Origin: M0108 sp964523415
GTDB taxonomy: Bacteria > Pseudomonadota > Gammaproteobacteria > Chromatiales > Chromatiaceae
Assembly: GCA_964523415.1 (NCBI GenBank)
Contig: CAZFZB010000048.1
Coordinates: 1 to 19,238, forward strand
Direction of reading: 5' to 3'
Length of the DNA stretch: 19,238 bases
The notes below the pieces were generated by a model, which ran no database searches, was not told where the DNA came from, and was given only the letters and a program-made list of their open reading frames with translations. This document shows, piece by piece, positions 1-7,956 of the stretch (position 1 is its first letter; every line of letters begins with the position of its first letter). Made by a program: the position numbers and the translations under genes.

Positions 1-811
1 TAACGGTGCCCCCGGGTTCCCCCCCATGGATCTCGAGGGCGATACGCTGCGAAATATCGGGAAATTCGCCACTCAGAAAGGACTCCATCAGGTCCTGCAG
101 CCGGATGGCGGCATAGCTCCAACCCCGTAAGGCCGCCCGCCGCTGGGTGGAGGTCTCGAGAGGCAGGCCGGGACGATAGTCGGGTAGAAACACCAGAAAC
201 CCCACCTGGACACCCTGGTCGGTCTCCTGTATCAGGGTCAAGGGATCCGACAGGGCGACCTGGTTTTCATCACGGGCGCGGGCCGCAGTGGCGGCGCGCA
301 CCGGATCGGTCAGGAGGTCATAGCCCAGAACGCGCTGGTTACGCCAATCGGGGGGCTCGAGGTAGAGAACCGCCGAATAGAGACCCCGCTTCCCCGGGGG
401 GCGGATGTCGTAATCGGGAAGACCCTGGGCACGCACGAGTGCCACAAAACGCCCCTTGTCGTCAGGTTCCACCAGGAGGGTGTAGCCGATCCCCTGAATT
501 CCGGGATAGGTCCTGGCGAGTTGCAGCATCTCCACATAGCGATGAAATTCATCCCGAGTGACCTCCTCGCTGCTGGCGAAGAGGCCATCCACTCCGCGCA
601 GAATCTGGGCATACTCCTGTAGCCGCTGGTGGAGACCGCTCGTGATCTCGGTGATACGCAGTTCGAATTCCTCTTGCTCCGCCATACCTTCCTGGTCACT
701 AACCTGAGTCCCCAGCAGCCAGGTCAATACCAAACCAAGGGCCAAGATGAACCAGGGTATGAACCGAAACAGACGAGGGGAGAACCACGCGGGGGTCGTC
801 GCGAAGGGCAT
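1..811 (-). CDS. CHASE-domain membrane sensor protein, C-terminus outside the window
   Basis: The minus strand is open from an ATG at 811 to the window edge, giving 270 residues of a longer protein. Residues 1-15 are short and basic, and about 16-35 form one hydrophobic transmembrane segment (FIPWFILALGLVLTWLLG). The rest fits an extracytoplasmic CHASE domain: a long helix (about 45-100), then GIQGIGY near 104-110, a PPGKRGLYSAVLYLEP stretch near 138-153, GYDLLTDPVRAAT near 163-175, and VGFLVFLPDY near 203-212. CHASE domains sense small ligands outside the membrane and are normally followed by a second membrane helix and a histidine kinase, diguanylate cyclase or phosphodiesterase; that output part is not visible. 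The only nearby upstream ATG (827) is out of frame and meets a stop at once. The gene is divergent from the c-di-GMP signalling operon, which makes a c-di-GMP or kinase output plausible. Confidence 0.8.
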   Translation of the reverse strand, partial: MPFATTPAWFSPRLFRFIPWFILALGLVLTWLLGTQVSDQEGMAEQEEFELRITEITSGLHQRLQEYAQILRGVDGLFASSEEVTRDEFHRYVEMLQLARTYPGIQGIGYTLLVEPDDKGRFVALVRAQGLPDYDIRPPGKRGLYSAVLYLEPPDWRNQRVLGYDLLTDPVRAATAARARDENQVALSDPLTLIQETDQGVQVGFLVFLPDYRPGLPLETSTQRRAALRGWSYAAIRLQDLMESFLSGEFPDISQRIALEIHGGEPGGTV

Positions 812-972
812 CGACCAACTACCTCATGTTGACAGCACAGGGCGGGTTTGGGACTCGCTAATCGGGAAAATTCCCACGGAATGCGTCATCATAGCCGCCT
901 GATAAGGTGATATGCAGTAGTACCCCGGGACCAGCTATTGAAACGTGAGGCGCAACCCTGCGGGAGCCTGTC
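812..972. promoter_or_regulatory. Divergent intergenic region with a small inverted repeat
   Basis: The 161 bases between the CHASE gene and the REC-GGDEF gene must hold the promoters of both. I see no good -35/-10 pair. A 5-bp inverted repeat GGGAA-AA-TTCCC lies at 864-875 and could be an operator. The match is short and may be chance. Confidence 0.25.
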
Positions 973-1875
973 GTGCGCATACTGATCGTAGATGACGTGC
1001 CTGACAATATCCGGGTATTAAGCCGGATGCTGGCCGATGACGGGCACGCGATTTCCGCCGCTACCAGTGGGCGCCAGGCCTTGAAGCTCGCCGCATCCTG
1101 TGCCCCAGATCTGATTTTGCTGGATGTAATGATGCCGGAGATGGACGGATACCGAGTCTGCGCAGCCATCAAGGAGGACCCCCTGCTGCGAACTATCCCG
1201 GTCATCTTCATCACCGCCCTATCGGATGTGGAAGACGAAACCCGGGGTTTGCAGTTGGGCGCGGTGGATTACATCACCAAACCCTTCAAAGAGGCCATCA
1301 TCCGGGTACGCGTCGGAACCCACCTGGAACTCAAGCGCCAGCGGGATATCCTCGAGCGCCTGTCTCACCTCGATGGCTTGACCGGCATCCCCAACCGGCG
1401 AGCCTTCGACGCACGGCTCGACGAGGAATGGCGACGGTCTATCCGTTCTGGTGATCTGTTAGGGGCGGCGATGATCGACGTCGATCGTTTTAAACAATAT
1501 AACGACGCTCACGGTCATCTCGAGGGCGATGACTGTCTGCGCCTGGTCGCCAGGGCCCTGACCTCGGTCCTCAACCGGGGAGGGGATTTCGTGGCCCGCT
1601 ATGGAGGGGAGGAGTTTGTCTGCCTAATTAGCGGCATAAAGATAGAGGATTTGGGGACCTTGGCCGAGAAATTCAGGACAGGGGTCGAGGCTCTGCGGAT
1701 TCCCCACGGCTCTTCACCGATTTCCCCCTGGGTGACCATCAGCGTTGGCGCCGCGCTCCAGCAACCGGCGCCCAATATCTCGCCCTCTGGTCTCATCGAG
1801 GCCGCCGATTCCCAACTGTTCAGGGCTAAGGAGCAGGGCCGCAACCAGGTTTGCATCACCAGGGCCCCAGCTTGA
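973..1875 (+). CDS. Response regulator diguanylate cyclase (REC-GGDEF)
   Basis: A 300-residue protein. Residues 1-120 are a receiver domain with the acidic pair D7-D8, phosphoacceptor D51 (LLDVMMPEMDG), T81 and K103. A short helical linker follows, then a GGDEF domain (about 133-298) with the active-site motif GGEEF at 211-215. An intact product-inhibition I-site (RGGD, 202-205) sits the canonical five residues upstream. It should make c-di-GMP from two GTP when phosphorylated, as PleD and WspR do. The start is GTG at 973, with GGAG (963-966) upstream and an in-frame stop at 946-948. It is the first gene of a run with a FIST protein, a hybrid kinase and an HPt protein, so it is the obvious output of that relay. 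The gap of 123 nt to the FIST gene could hold a second promoter. Confidence 0.95.
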   Translation: MRILIVDDVPDNIRVLSRMLADDGHAISAATSGRQALKLAASCAPDLILLDVMMPEMDGYRVCAAIKEDPLLRTIPVIFITALSDVEDETRGLQLGAVDYITKPFKEAIIRVRVGTHLELKRQRDILERLSHLDGLTGIPNRRAFDARLDEEWRRSIRSGDLLGAAMIDVDRFKQYNDAHGHLEGDDCLRLVARALTSVLNRGGDFVARYGGEEFVCLISGIKIEDLGTLAEKFRTGVEALRIPHGSSPISPWVTISVGAALQQPAPNISPSGLIEAADSQLFRAKEQGRNQVCITRAPA

Positions 1876-1998
1876 CGCCCCCCAGACCAACACCCTACCG
1901 TCACCAGGAGGTGGCCCAAACCGCTCGAATCCCAGCCCCTTGACGCTTGCCTCTTCCTGAAACCCTTTTATTATTCCTTGCCATCCGAGGATCGAGCC

Positions 1999-3201
1999 AT
2001 GTTGCAATTCACTTCCGCCAGCACCCGTATGGTGAACTCGCGGCGTGCCATCGCCGAGTGTCTCGAGGCCGCCCTCGGGGAGGACAATACCGACTGCGAT
2101 CTGGTGGTCATTCACGCCTCCCTGGGACACGATTACCCGGCCCTGCTCTCGGAAACCCGCCGGCTTGCCCCCAGCGCCCGGGTGGTAGGATCCTCCTGCT
2201 GCGGTATCGTCGGGCGGGAAGGAGTGAGTGAGTCCATGAAGGACCTCGCCATCATGGCGGTACGCGGCGCCGATGAAATCGCCTTGGCAAGGGTGGACGG
2301 CATTTACGGCCATAATTCCTTCGAGAAGGCCGCCGAGTTGGCGTCCCAACTCAAGACGGCCAACAGCGCCGTCAACATGATCTATTTTCTCGCTTCGGGC
2401 ATCGACATCGCCGACGACCGCTGCATTGCCGGCCTGGAGTCCGTATTCGGTCCCGAGGTGACCATTTTCGGTGCCACTTCCGCTGACAACATGAAGGGTA
2501 TCTCCAGCTTCCAGATGGTCGATGACCAGGTTTACGAACACGCCGCCTACGCGGTGGGCTTTGCCGATCCCAGTCTGGAGGTCGTCACTCAGGCTACCCA
2601 TGGTTTTCTTGCCGTGGGCGAGCCGATGGTGGTGACCCGCTCCGAGGCCAACCGCATCCTCGAACTCGATGGCCGCCCGGCCTGGGGGGAATTTACCCGG
2701 CGATTGTCCCTGCCGGAATCCGCCTCCTGCGGCGACACCATCCCCATCGGCGCCCTGGCCGAACCCCTTACTCCCGAGTTGGCTGCCGAATACGGCAATG
2801 AGCATATCCTGCGGGTAGTCACCAAGCGCGACCCGGACGACGCCATGCACTATGCCACCACCTGCCCCCCGGGTACCCGCTTGTGGCTGACGGTTCGTGA
2901 CGAGGACCGCATCTTCAACGATATGGATCGCATGATGGCGCAGATGCTGACGCGCATCGCCGGGCGGGAAATCGTCGCCGTCTTCCATGCCGACTGCCTG
3001 GCCCGTGGACGCTTCCTGTTCAACCGGGTGATGAAGGAGGAATTGGTGAGCCGTATGCAGTTCCCCCTCTCCCGTGAGGGTCAGATCCCGCCCTGGCTCG
3101 GTATGTATGGCTTCGGGGAGTTCGCCCGCCTGGGGGGCAGGAATGAATACCATAACTACACCACGGCCATTTATGCCTTGTGCCGCAACCAAGCCAGCTA
3201 G
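1999..3201 (+). CDS. FIST-domain sensor protein, NosP-like
   Basis: A 400-residue soluble protein with no signal peptide or membrane segment. Residues about 30-215 match the FIST N domain (GSSCCGIVGREG at 64-75, IFGATSADN at 156-164, HGFLAVGEPMVVT at 201-213). Residues about 220-395 match FIST C (CLARGRFLFN at 333-342, GMYGFGEFARLGG at 368-380, then a YHNYTT stretch). The stand-alone FIST proteins next to histidine kinases include NosP of Pseudomonas aeruginosa and VpsV of Vibrio cholerae; NosP binds NO through haem and inhibits its partner kinase. The kinase gene starts 12 nt downstream, as expected for a partner. Several His residues (43, 181, 201, 330) could serve as haem ligand, but I cannot assign one. 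I chose ATG 1999, which has GAGG at 1987-1990, over an in-frame TTG at 1978. NO or haem binding is inferred from family and context only. Confidence 0.88.
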   Translation: MLQFTSASTRMVNSRRAIAECLEAALGEDNTDCDLVVIHASLGHDYPALLSETRRLAPSARVVGSSCCGIVGREGVSESMKDLAIMAVRGADEIALARVDGIYGHNSFEKAAELASQLKTANSAVNMIYFLASGIDIADDRCIAGLESVFGPEVTIFGATSADNMKGISSFQMVDDQVYEHAAYAVGFADPSLEVVTQATHGFLAVGEPMVVTRSEANRILELDGRPAWGEFTRRLSLPESASCGDTIPIGALAEPLTPELAAEYGNEHILRVVTKRDPDDAMHYATTCPPGTRLWLTVRDEDRIFNDMDRMMAQMLTRIAGREIVAVFHADCLARGRFLFNRVMKEELVSRMQFPLSREGQIPPWLGMYGFGEFARLGGRNEYHNYTTAIYALCRNQAS

Positions 3202-3213
3202 GGACGTCCACCC

Positions 3214-5055
3214 ATGGGACCTGGCATGACCGAGACCCCGGACCCCGAGGCTCTCAAGGCCGAGATCGTCACCTTGCAAGGGCACCTGGCACGCTTCTCG
3301 GTGGTCCAGCAGCGGTTGAACGAGACCCGCGACCGTCTCGATCGTGAATTGGAGCGTTTCGCGGGCATTCAGTCCTACAACACCCGGGCCATCGGCATCC
3401 ACGAGCCGGCGCAGTTCACCGAACTCACTCTGGAAACGGCCCTGGAACTCTACGAGGTGGAGTTCGCCCTCCTCTGGCCGACCAGTCCCATGGGCCGGCC
3501 CGCAGAGGCCCCCTGCGCCTCGGTCGGGGTTCCAACTGGGGCCTTCGACCCCCAGGAATTGCGGGGACTGATCGCCTCGGGACGCTTTCAGCGCGCGGGT
3601 ACCACCCTCTTATCAGCCCCGGAGCTGGCGGAATTTGCCTTGGGGGGCCTGCGTCAGTTGGCGGTAAGCCTCTGCGCTGGACCCGGAGGTACCTGTTTCG
3701 CCCTGCTCCTTGCCGGGGTCAGCATGGCGACCGGTGACTTCCACGGGGGACTCGGCGAGGAGCATCTGGAATCCTTCGCCGTCTTTGCCCAGCAGGTCGG
3801 GGCCCTACTTCAGAACCGCGCCGACCAGGCCACCATCGAGGGGCAGATGGAACAACTGCGCTCGGATCGCGAGCGTCTCAAGGGGGCTCTGGTGCAAGCG
3901 GAGGCCGCGGACCGCGCCAAGACCGAATTCCTCGCCAATATGAGCCATGAAATCCGCACACCCCTCAACGCCGTACTGGGCCTGGCCCAGTTGCTGGAGG
4001 AGGAGGCCTGGAACTCACGCCAACGCGACATGTTGGGGCGTATCCGCTCCGCTGGCCGCAGCCTGCTGGGGATCCTCAATGACATTCTCGACCTATCCCG
4101 CATCGAGGCGGGGGAGTTGCGGATCGATCCTCATCCCTTCGCCCTCCCCAGCCTCCTGGATCAGATAGACGACCTCATGGGCCCCACGGCGCGCGCCAAG
4201 GGGCTCGCTTGGTGTATCGAGGCCCCAAGACTCAAGACGGAACTTCTCGGCGATCGTCTGCGCCTGGAACAGGTGCTGATGAACCTGGTGGGGAATGCCA
4301 TCAAGTTCTCTAGTACAGGCGAGGTCCGCCTGCATATCCGGCTGCTGGAGGCGACCGGCAATGGCCTGCGCCTGCGGTTCGAGATCCAGGATACCGGCAT
4401 TGGCATGACCCCCGAGGCCATGAGCAAGCTGTTCCTCCCCTTCTCCCAGGCCGATGGCAGCACCACGCGCCGCTTCGGCGGCACTGGGCTGGGGCTTTCC
4501 ATCAGCAAGCGCCTGGTGGAACTCATGGGCGGCTTCATCGACGTTGTCAGTACCCCAGGCCTGGGCAGCACCTTCTGGTTTGAACTCTTTTTGGAACAGG
4601 CCTCCCCCACCGCCCAGCCAGTGCCGACCCTACCGGACCGGTCTTCAACAGGGCCGCGCCTGGCGGGGGCCCGTATTCTGGTGGCCGATGACAGCCAGAT
4701 CAACCTCGAACTCATCAAGATCTTTCTCCGGCGCGAGGGCGCCAGCCCCACCCTGGTCAATGACGGCCAGCAGGCCCTGGATCGGCTGCGGGCCGACCCC
4801 CAGGGCTTTGATGCCGTGCTCATGGACATGCAAATGCCAGTGCTGGATGGCTTCGCGGCGACCCGCCTGGTCCGCTCCGACCTCAAACTCCTCGACCTGC
4901 CAGTCATCGCCTTCAGCGCGGGCGTACTGCCCGAGGAACAGCGCCGTATGTTTGACGCGGGCGTCAATGACTTCGTCCCCAAACCGGTGGAATTGGACCA
5001 GTTGTGCCTGGTACTGGTGCGCTGGATAGGACCCATCCCAGCGGCAGGGGCCTAA
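3214..5055 (+). CDS. Hybrid histidine kinase (coiled coil, GAF-like, HisKA, HATPase, REC), NahK-like
   Basis: A 613-residue cytoplasmic kinase without transmembrane segments. Residues 10-50 are a coiled coil, about 60-200 a weak GAF-like region, and 205-235 a second coiled coil. HisKA has the phospho-His H245 (NMSHEIRTPLN). The ATPase domain has an N-box around N357/N361, a G1 box DTGIGM (393-398) and GGTGLGLSI (422-430). The C-terminal receiver spans about 486-605 with D492-D493, phosphoacceptor D538 and K590. All catalytic residues look intact. The lack of a strong sensor domain fits control by the FIST protein encoded 12 nt upstream, as for P. aeruginosa NosP-NahK. The likely path is His245 to Asp538 to the HPt protein to the REC-GGDEF regulator. 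The start may instead be ATG 3226. The TAA stop is in frame with the HPt gene that follows. Confidence 0.93.
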   Translation: MGPGMTETPDPEALKAEIVTLQGHLARFSVVQQRLNETRDRLDRELERFAGIQSYNTRAIGIHEPAQFTELTLETALELYEVEFALLWPTSPMGRPAEAPCASVGVPTGAFDPQELRGLIASGRFQRAGTTLLSAPELAEFALGGLRQLAVSLCAGPGGTCFALLLAGVSMATGDFHGGLGEEHLESFAVFAQQVGALLQNRADQATIEGQMEQLRSDRERLKGALVQAEAADRAKTEFLANMSHEIRTPLNAVLGLAQLLEEEAWNSRQRDMLGRIRSAGRSLLGILNDILDLSRIEAGELRIDPHPFALPSLLDQIDDLMGPTARAKGLAWCIEAPRLKTELLGDRLRLEQVLMNLVGNAIKFSSTGEVRLHIRLLEATGNGLRLRFEIQDTGIGMTPEAMSKLFLPFSQADGSTTRRFGGTGLGLSISKRLVELMGGFIDVVSTPGLGSTFWFELFLEQASPTAQPVPTLPDRSSTGPRLAGARILVADDSQINLELIKIFLRREGASPTLVNDGQQALDRLRADPQGFDAVLMDMQMPVLDGFAATRLVRSDLKLLDLPVIAFSAGVLPEEQRRMFDAGVNDFVPKPVELDQLCLVLVRWIGPIPAAGA

Positions 5056-5100
5056 CCCTCACTGACCAGGCCCGCCGGGGCCGAGACACCTTCCCCCTTA

Positions 5101-5781
5101 GTGGCAGCCCCCTCGGCATCGGGGCTGGCCATCACCAAGGCTCCGACCTTTACCACCCAGGCCGGCATCAATCGCGACCGCGCGGTACGACAGTTCGAGG
5201 GAGACGAAGGTTTTATTCTCACCTTCCTGGGTCAATTCGCCACCGAGGTGGCGAAACAGATGGACGCCATCGAGGCCAGCCTGGACGCTGGCGACTTCGC
5301 GACGGGCGCTGCGGGGCTGCACAAGTTGCGTGGTTCCGCCGGCACCCTGTGCGCCATGGATCTGGTGGGGGCCGCCCAGCGACTGGAGGACGCCATCAGG
5401 GCGGGCGAAGGGGGTATAGCCCTGCTCCGATCGCAGTTGCGAGGATCCTTTCGGGATCTCCAGGAGGCCATGGCGCCCTGGCTGGGGGCGGAGACCCTCC
5501 CCATGCCCAACCCTTCGCCCAGAGAGGGCCTGGATACCCTCCATCTCGACAGACTGCTCGCGGAACTAGAGGACCTGCTCACCCGCAACCGCTTCAACGC
5601 CAAGCGTACCTGCGAGGCCCTGGAGGCGCTGCTGACGGACACCGCCTTTGCAGGTCCTTATGAGAGCGTCGCCCAGGCCGTGAAGGTTCTGTATTTTCAA
5701 GAGGCCCTGACAGAGCTCAGGGCCTTCCGCACTCTTCTGTCCGGTACCGCCCTAGCCCCTGACCGCCCGCTGGAACCCTAG
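5101..5781 (+). CDS. HPt phosphotransfer protein with a helical C-terminal region
   Basis: A 226-residue protein when read from GTG 5101. Residues about 28-122 form an HPt domain: FILTFLGQFATEVAKQMDAI, then the phosphorylatable His74 in LHKLRGSAGTLCA. It should take phosphate from the kinase REC domain and pass it to the REC-GGDEF protein or another regulator. Residues about 147-215 are a second helical segment with regularly spaced leucines but no HPt-type His motif; similar segments follow HPt or REC domains in some hybrid kinases (from memory). The GTG start has no visible ribosome binding site. The frame is open upstream to the kinase stop (5053-5055), and the 15 intervening codons are Pro/Ala/Thr-rich like an interdomain linker. 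It may therefore be the detached end of a former HK-REC-HPt protein, expressed by readthrough, coupling, or not at all. Confidence 0.82.
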   Translation: MAAPSASGLAITKAPTFTTQAGINRDRAVRQFEGDEGFILTFLGQFATEVAKQMDAIEASLDAGDFATGAAGLHKLRGSAGTLCAMDLVGAAQRLEDAIRAGEGGIALLRSQLRGSFRDLQEAMAPWLGAETLPMPNPSPREGLDTLHLDRLLAELEDLLTRNRFNAKRTCEALEALLTDTAFAGPYESVAQAVKVLYFQEALTELRAFRTLLSGTALAPDRPLEP

Positions 5782-5841
5782 CGGGGCTGCCCTGGATTCT
5801 GGCCCCTGGGCCGTGACCCTGGCTTCCACCTCGAGCGAACC

Positions 5842-6393
5842 TCAGGGATGGAGCAGACTGCGGATGACCGTCACCACCTCTGGGCCGTCAAATTCCTGTT
5901 CCCCAGTGAGTCTGAGGGCGAGTCGTCCCTGAGGATCCACGATAAAACTGGTCGGCAGGCCCTTGACCGGCCAGGTCATAGTGGCCCTCGAATTGGAGTC
6001 GAGCAGTATCGGGAAGCCCGGGGCCCCCGCGAAGGCCTGGGCCGTGTCCCGGTCCTCGTCCACGTTGACGGCCAGCACCTCGAACTCCTCGGGCTTGAAG
6101 AGTTTTCGCACCCGGCTCAAGGAGGGAAATTCCTTACGGCAGGGCGGACACCAGGTGGCCCAGAAGTTGACCAACACCACCCGGCCACGATATTGGGCGA
6201 GGTCGATGGTCTTCCCTTGCAGGTCTAGTAGCCGCAGGTCGGGCGCGGGTGCGGGGGCCTCCAGGGGAGTCAGACCCTTGGCCAGCGACCAGACGAACGG
6301 GGAGAGGGCCACGAGGCATAGTGCCGCCGAGATGCCAAGAAAGAAGCGATGCTTCAGAAGAAAGTCAGTCATGGGTCGGATGGGATTGGGCAT
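5842..6393 (-). CDS. Membrane-anchored TlpA/ResA-type thioredoxin
   Basis: A 183-residue protein when started at ATG 6393. Residues 1-15 are basic, and about 17-38 form a hydrophobic anchor or uncleaved signal. A periplasmic thioredoxin fold follows with the redox motif WCPPC (81-85) in FWATWCPPCRKEFP and the cis-proline in GLPTSF (P147). TlpA/ResA-type proteins reduce specific periplasmic disulfides, often in cytochrome c maturation or copper-centre assembly. No substrate is indicated here because the neighbours are cofactor and lipid genes. The frame is open to 6687, but the extra residues read as pgpA shadow sequence. ATG 6393 lies 44 nt past the pgpA stop with GGAG about 12 nt upstream; ATG 6372 is the alternative. 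It is probably the last gene of the rib-nus-thi-pgp run and ends convergent with the HPt gene. Confidence 0.88.
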   Translation of the reverse strand: MPNPIRPMTDFLLKHRFFLGISAALCLVALSPFVWSLAKGLTPLEAPAPAPDLRLLDLQGKTIDLAQYRGRVVLVNFWATWCPPCRKEFPSLSRVRKLFKPEEFEVLAVNVDEDRDTAQAFAGAPGFPILLDSNSRATMTWPVKGLPTSFIVDPQGRLALRLTGEQEFDGPEVVTVIRSLLHP

Positions 6394-6437
6394 GATGGGA
6401 CAGGACTCCGGGACAGGAAGGATCACCCCAGGACGGG

Positions 6438-6926
6438 TCAGTGGGTCAGGACATTCATCGACTGTAACAGACCCCAGGCCATGCCCCCGGCGACCAGATC
6501 GTCCAGGAGGATACCGAGGCCGCCTTTGACCCGCCGGTCCAGGGCACCGATGGGCCAGGGCTTGAGGATGTCGAACAGGCGAAAGAGCATAAAGCCCAGC
6601 AGGATCCAGATCCAGCCAGGCGGGGCCAGGGTCATGGTAACCATAAAACCGAGGATTTCGTCCCAGACGATAGCACCGGGATCGCAAACGCCCAGTTCCT
6701 GGGCGGTTTTGCCGCAGGCCCAGAGTCCCACCAGGAATAGGAGGGCCAGCACCAGCAGGTACTCCAGGGGGGGCAGGGCCTGCAGGACCAGATAAAGGGG
6801 AATGGCGGCGAGGGTCCCGACCGTACCGGGGGCCCAGGGCGAGAGACCGGCGCCAAAGCCAAAGGCCAGCCAGTTATGAGGCCGACGCCAATCCCAACGG
6901 GGCCGGGGCGGTAGGGCTTGGGTCAT
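6438..6926 (-). CDS. pgpA: Phosphatidylglycerophosphatase A
   Basis: PgpA removes the phosphate from phosphatidylglycerophosphate to give phosphatidylglycerol at the inner membrane. The 162-residue product starts at ATG 6926, four bases after the thiL stop, with GGGG in that gap as a weak ribosome binding site. Family features are FGAGLSPWAPGTVGT (22-36), the acidic active-site region VWDEILGF (87-94), FRLFDILKPWPIG (115-127), and LDDLVAGG (141-148). Hydrophobic segments lie at about 37-70 and 95-117. An upstream in-frame ATG at 6989 would overlap thiL by about 60 bases and adds nothing family-like. Linkage to thiL and nusB is the usual gammaproteobacterial arrangement. Confidence 0.95.
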   Translation of the reverse strand: MTQALPPRPRWDWRRPHNWLAFGFGAGLSPWAPGTVGTLAAIPLYLVLQALPPLEYLLVLALLFLVGLWACGKTAQELGVCDPGAIVWDEILGFMVTMTLAPPGWIWILLGFMLFRLFDILKPWPIGALDRRVKGGLGILLDDLVAGGMAWGLLQSMNVLTH

Positions 6927-6930
6927 CCCC

Positions 6931-7956
6931 CTAGTCCGGGCCCGGAAAATGGTTGAAACCTGCATACTTGGGGGTCCAAGAGGTGCCATCCGGGCCCCGG
7001 CAGGTCAGGCCCATCGGGGCGGCCCCCTCGGTCTTGTCCAGAATGCGGCCAATGGCGGTCAGGGGGCAATCCAACCGCCGGGACAGGGCGGCGAGCTTGT
7101 CCCTCTGGTCCGGTGGTAGGGTGAAGCAGAGTTCATAGTCGTCGCCCGCGGCCAGGGGCAGGGACCAATCCTGAGTCCTGGTGATGGCATCCCTCACCTG
7201 TGGCGACAGGGGCAGATCGGCCAGGCGAAGCTCGGCGCCAATTTGATCCGCCTCCAGGCCCCGCCCCGACGCGCTCTCCTCCAGGATATGCCCCAGGTCC
7301 GCCGCCAGGCCGTCGGAAATGTCGATCATGGCCGTCGCCAGGCCGCGCAGGGCCAGACCAAGGGTCACCCGGGCCGTCGGCCGCTCCAGCCGCGCCCGCA
7401 GGTAGCCATTGACCGGATCCCCCGCCAGGAGCCCACGCAGTGCCAGACCGGCATCACCCAAGGTACCGCTGACACATACCAGATCTCCTGGCCTGGCCCC
7501 TGAGCGGCGGATAGCCCGTCCGGCCGGCACCAGGCCATGGACTTGTACCGTGATACTGAGGGGCCCATGGGTGGTGTCGCCACCGACGAGGGCGACACCA
7601 TGCGCCTGGGCCAGGGTGCCAAAGCCCTCGGCAAAGGCCCCCAGCCAGGCCTCGTCAGCGGCGGGCAGGGTCAGGGCCAGGGTCGCCCAGGCCGGGGCCG
7701 CACCCATGGCGGCGAGATCGCTCAAACCCACGGCCAGGCACTTGTGACCCAGGCCATGAGGATCGGTTTCCGCCAGAAAATGGATGCCAGCGACCAGGGT
7801 ATCGATGCTGATCGCGAGTTCCTGCTCTGGGGGCACCCGCAGCAGGGCGCAGTCGTCACCCACTCCCCGGATGACATCGCCCCTTACCGAGCCGAGCCGA
7901 GCGAAATGGGTGTGGATGAGGGTGAATTCCGACAAGGACGCCTCAGGCGTCGCCAT
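6931..7956 (-). CDS. thiL: Thiamine-monophosphate kinase
   Basis: ThiL phosphorylates thiamine monophosphate with ATP to thiamine diphosphate, the active cofactor. The 341-residue length is normal. Conserved segments are the metal/ATP site GVGDDCALL (31-39), SIDTLVAGIHF (50-60), LAVGLSDLAAMGAAPAW, VGGDTTHGPLS, TRSGARPGD-like RRSGARPGD, and IDISDGLAADLGHI. All match the E. coli protein closely as I recall it. The ATG at 7956 lies inside the end of nusB (14-nt overlap), which indicates translational coupling. The gene is followed by pgpA after four bases. Confidence 0.97.
   Translation of the reverse strand: MATPEASLSEFTLIHTHFARLGSVRGDVIRGVGDDCALLRVPPEQELAISIDTLVAGIHFLAETDPHGLGHKCLAVGLSDLAAMGAAPAWATLALTLPAADEAWLGAFAEGFGTLAQAHGVALVGGDTTHGPLSITVQVHGLVPAGRAIRRSGARPGDLVCVSGTLGDAGLALRGLLAGDPVNGYLRARLERPTARVTLGLALRGLATAMIDISDGLAADLGHILEESASGRGLEADQIGAELRLADLPLSPQVRDAITRTQDWSLPLAAGDDYELCFTLPPDQRDKLAALSRRLDCPLTAIGRILDKTEGAAPMGLTCRGPDGTSWTPKYAGFNHFPGPD

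Noticed and set aside
1876..1998. Sigma-70 promoter before the FIST gene (TTGACG near 1940, TATTAT near 1969)
   Set aside because: The spacing is about 23 bases, outside the functional range, so I do not call it.
1714..3402. 562-codon minus-strand open frame opposite the FIST gene
   Set aside because: It is antisense to the clear FIST gene, is Gly/His-rich as expected of a GC-rich shadow frame, and has no family motif.
4161..5036. 291-codon minus-strand open frame opposite the histidine kinase
   Set aside because: Ser/Arg-rich low-complexity translation antisense to intact kinase and receiver motifs.
6394..6687. N-terminal extension of the thioredoxin-like protein
   Set aside because: The extension overlaps pgpA in another frame and lacks thioredoxin or signal features; the hydrophobic anchor begins after ATG 6393.
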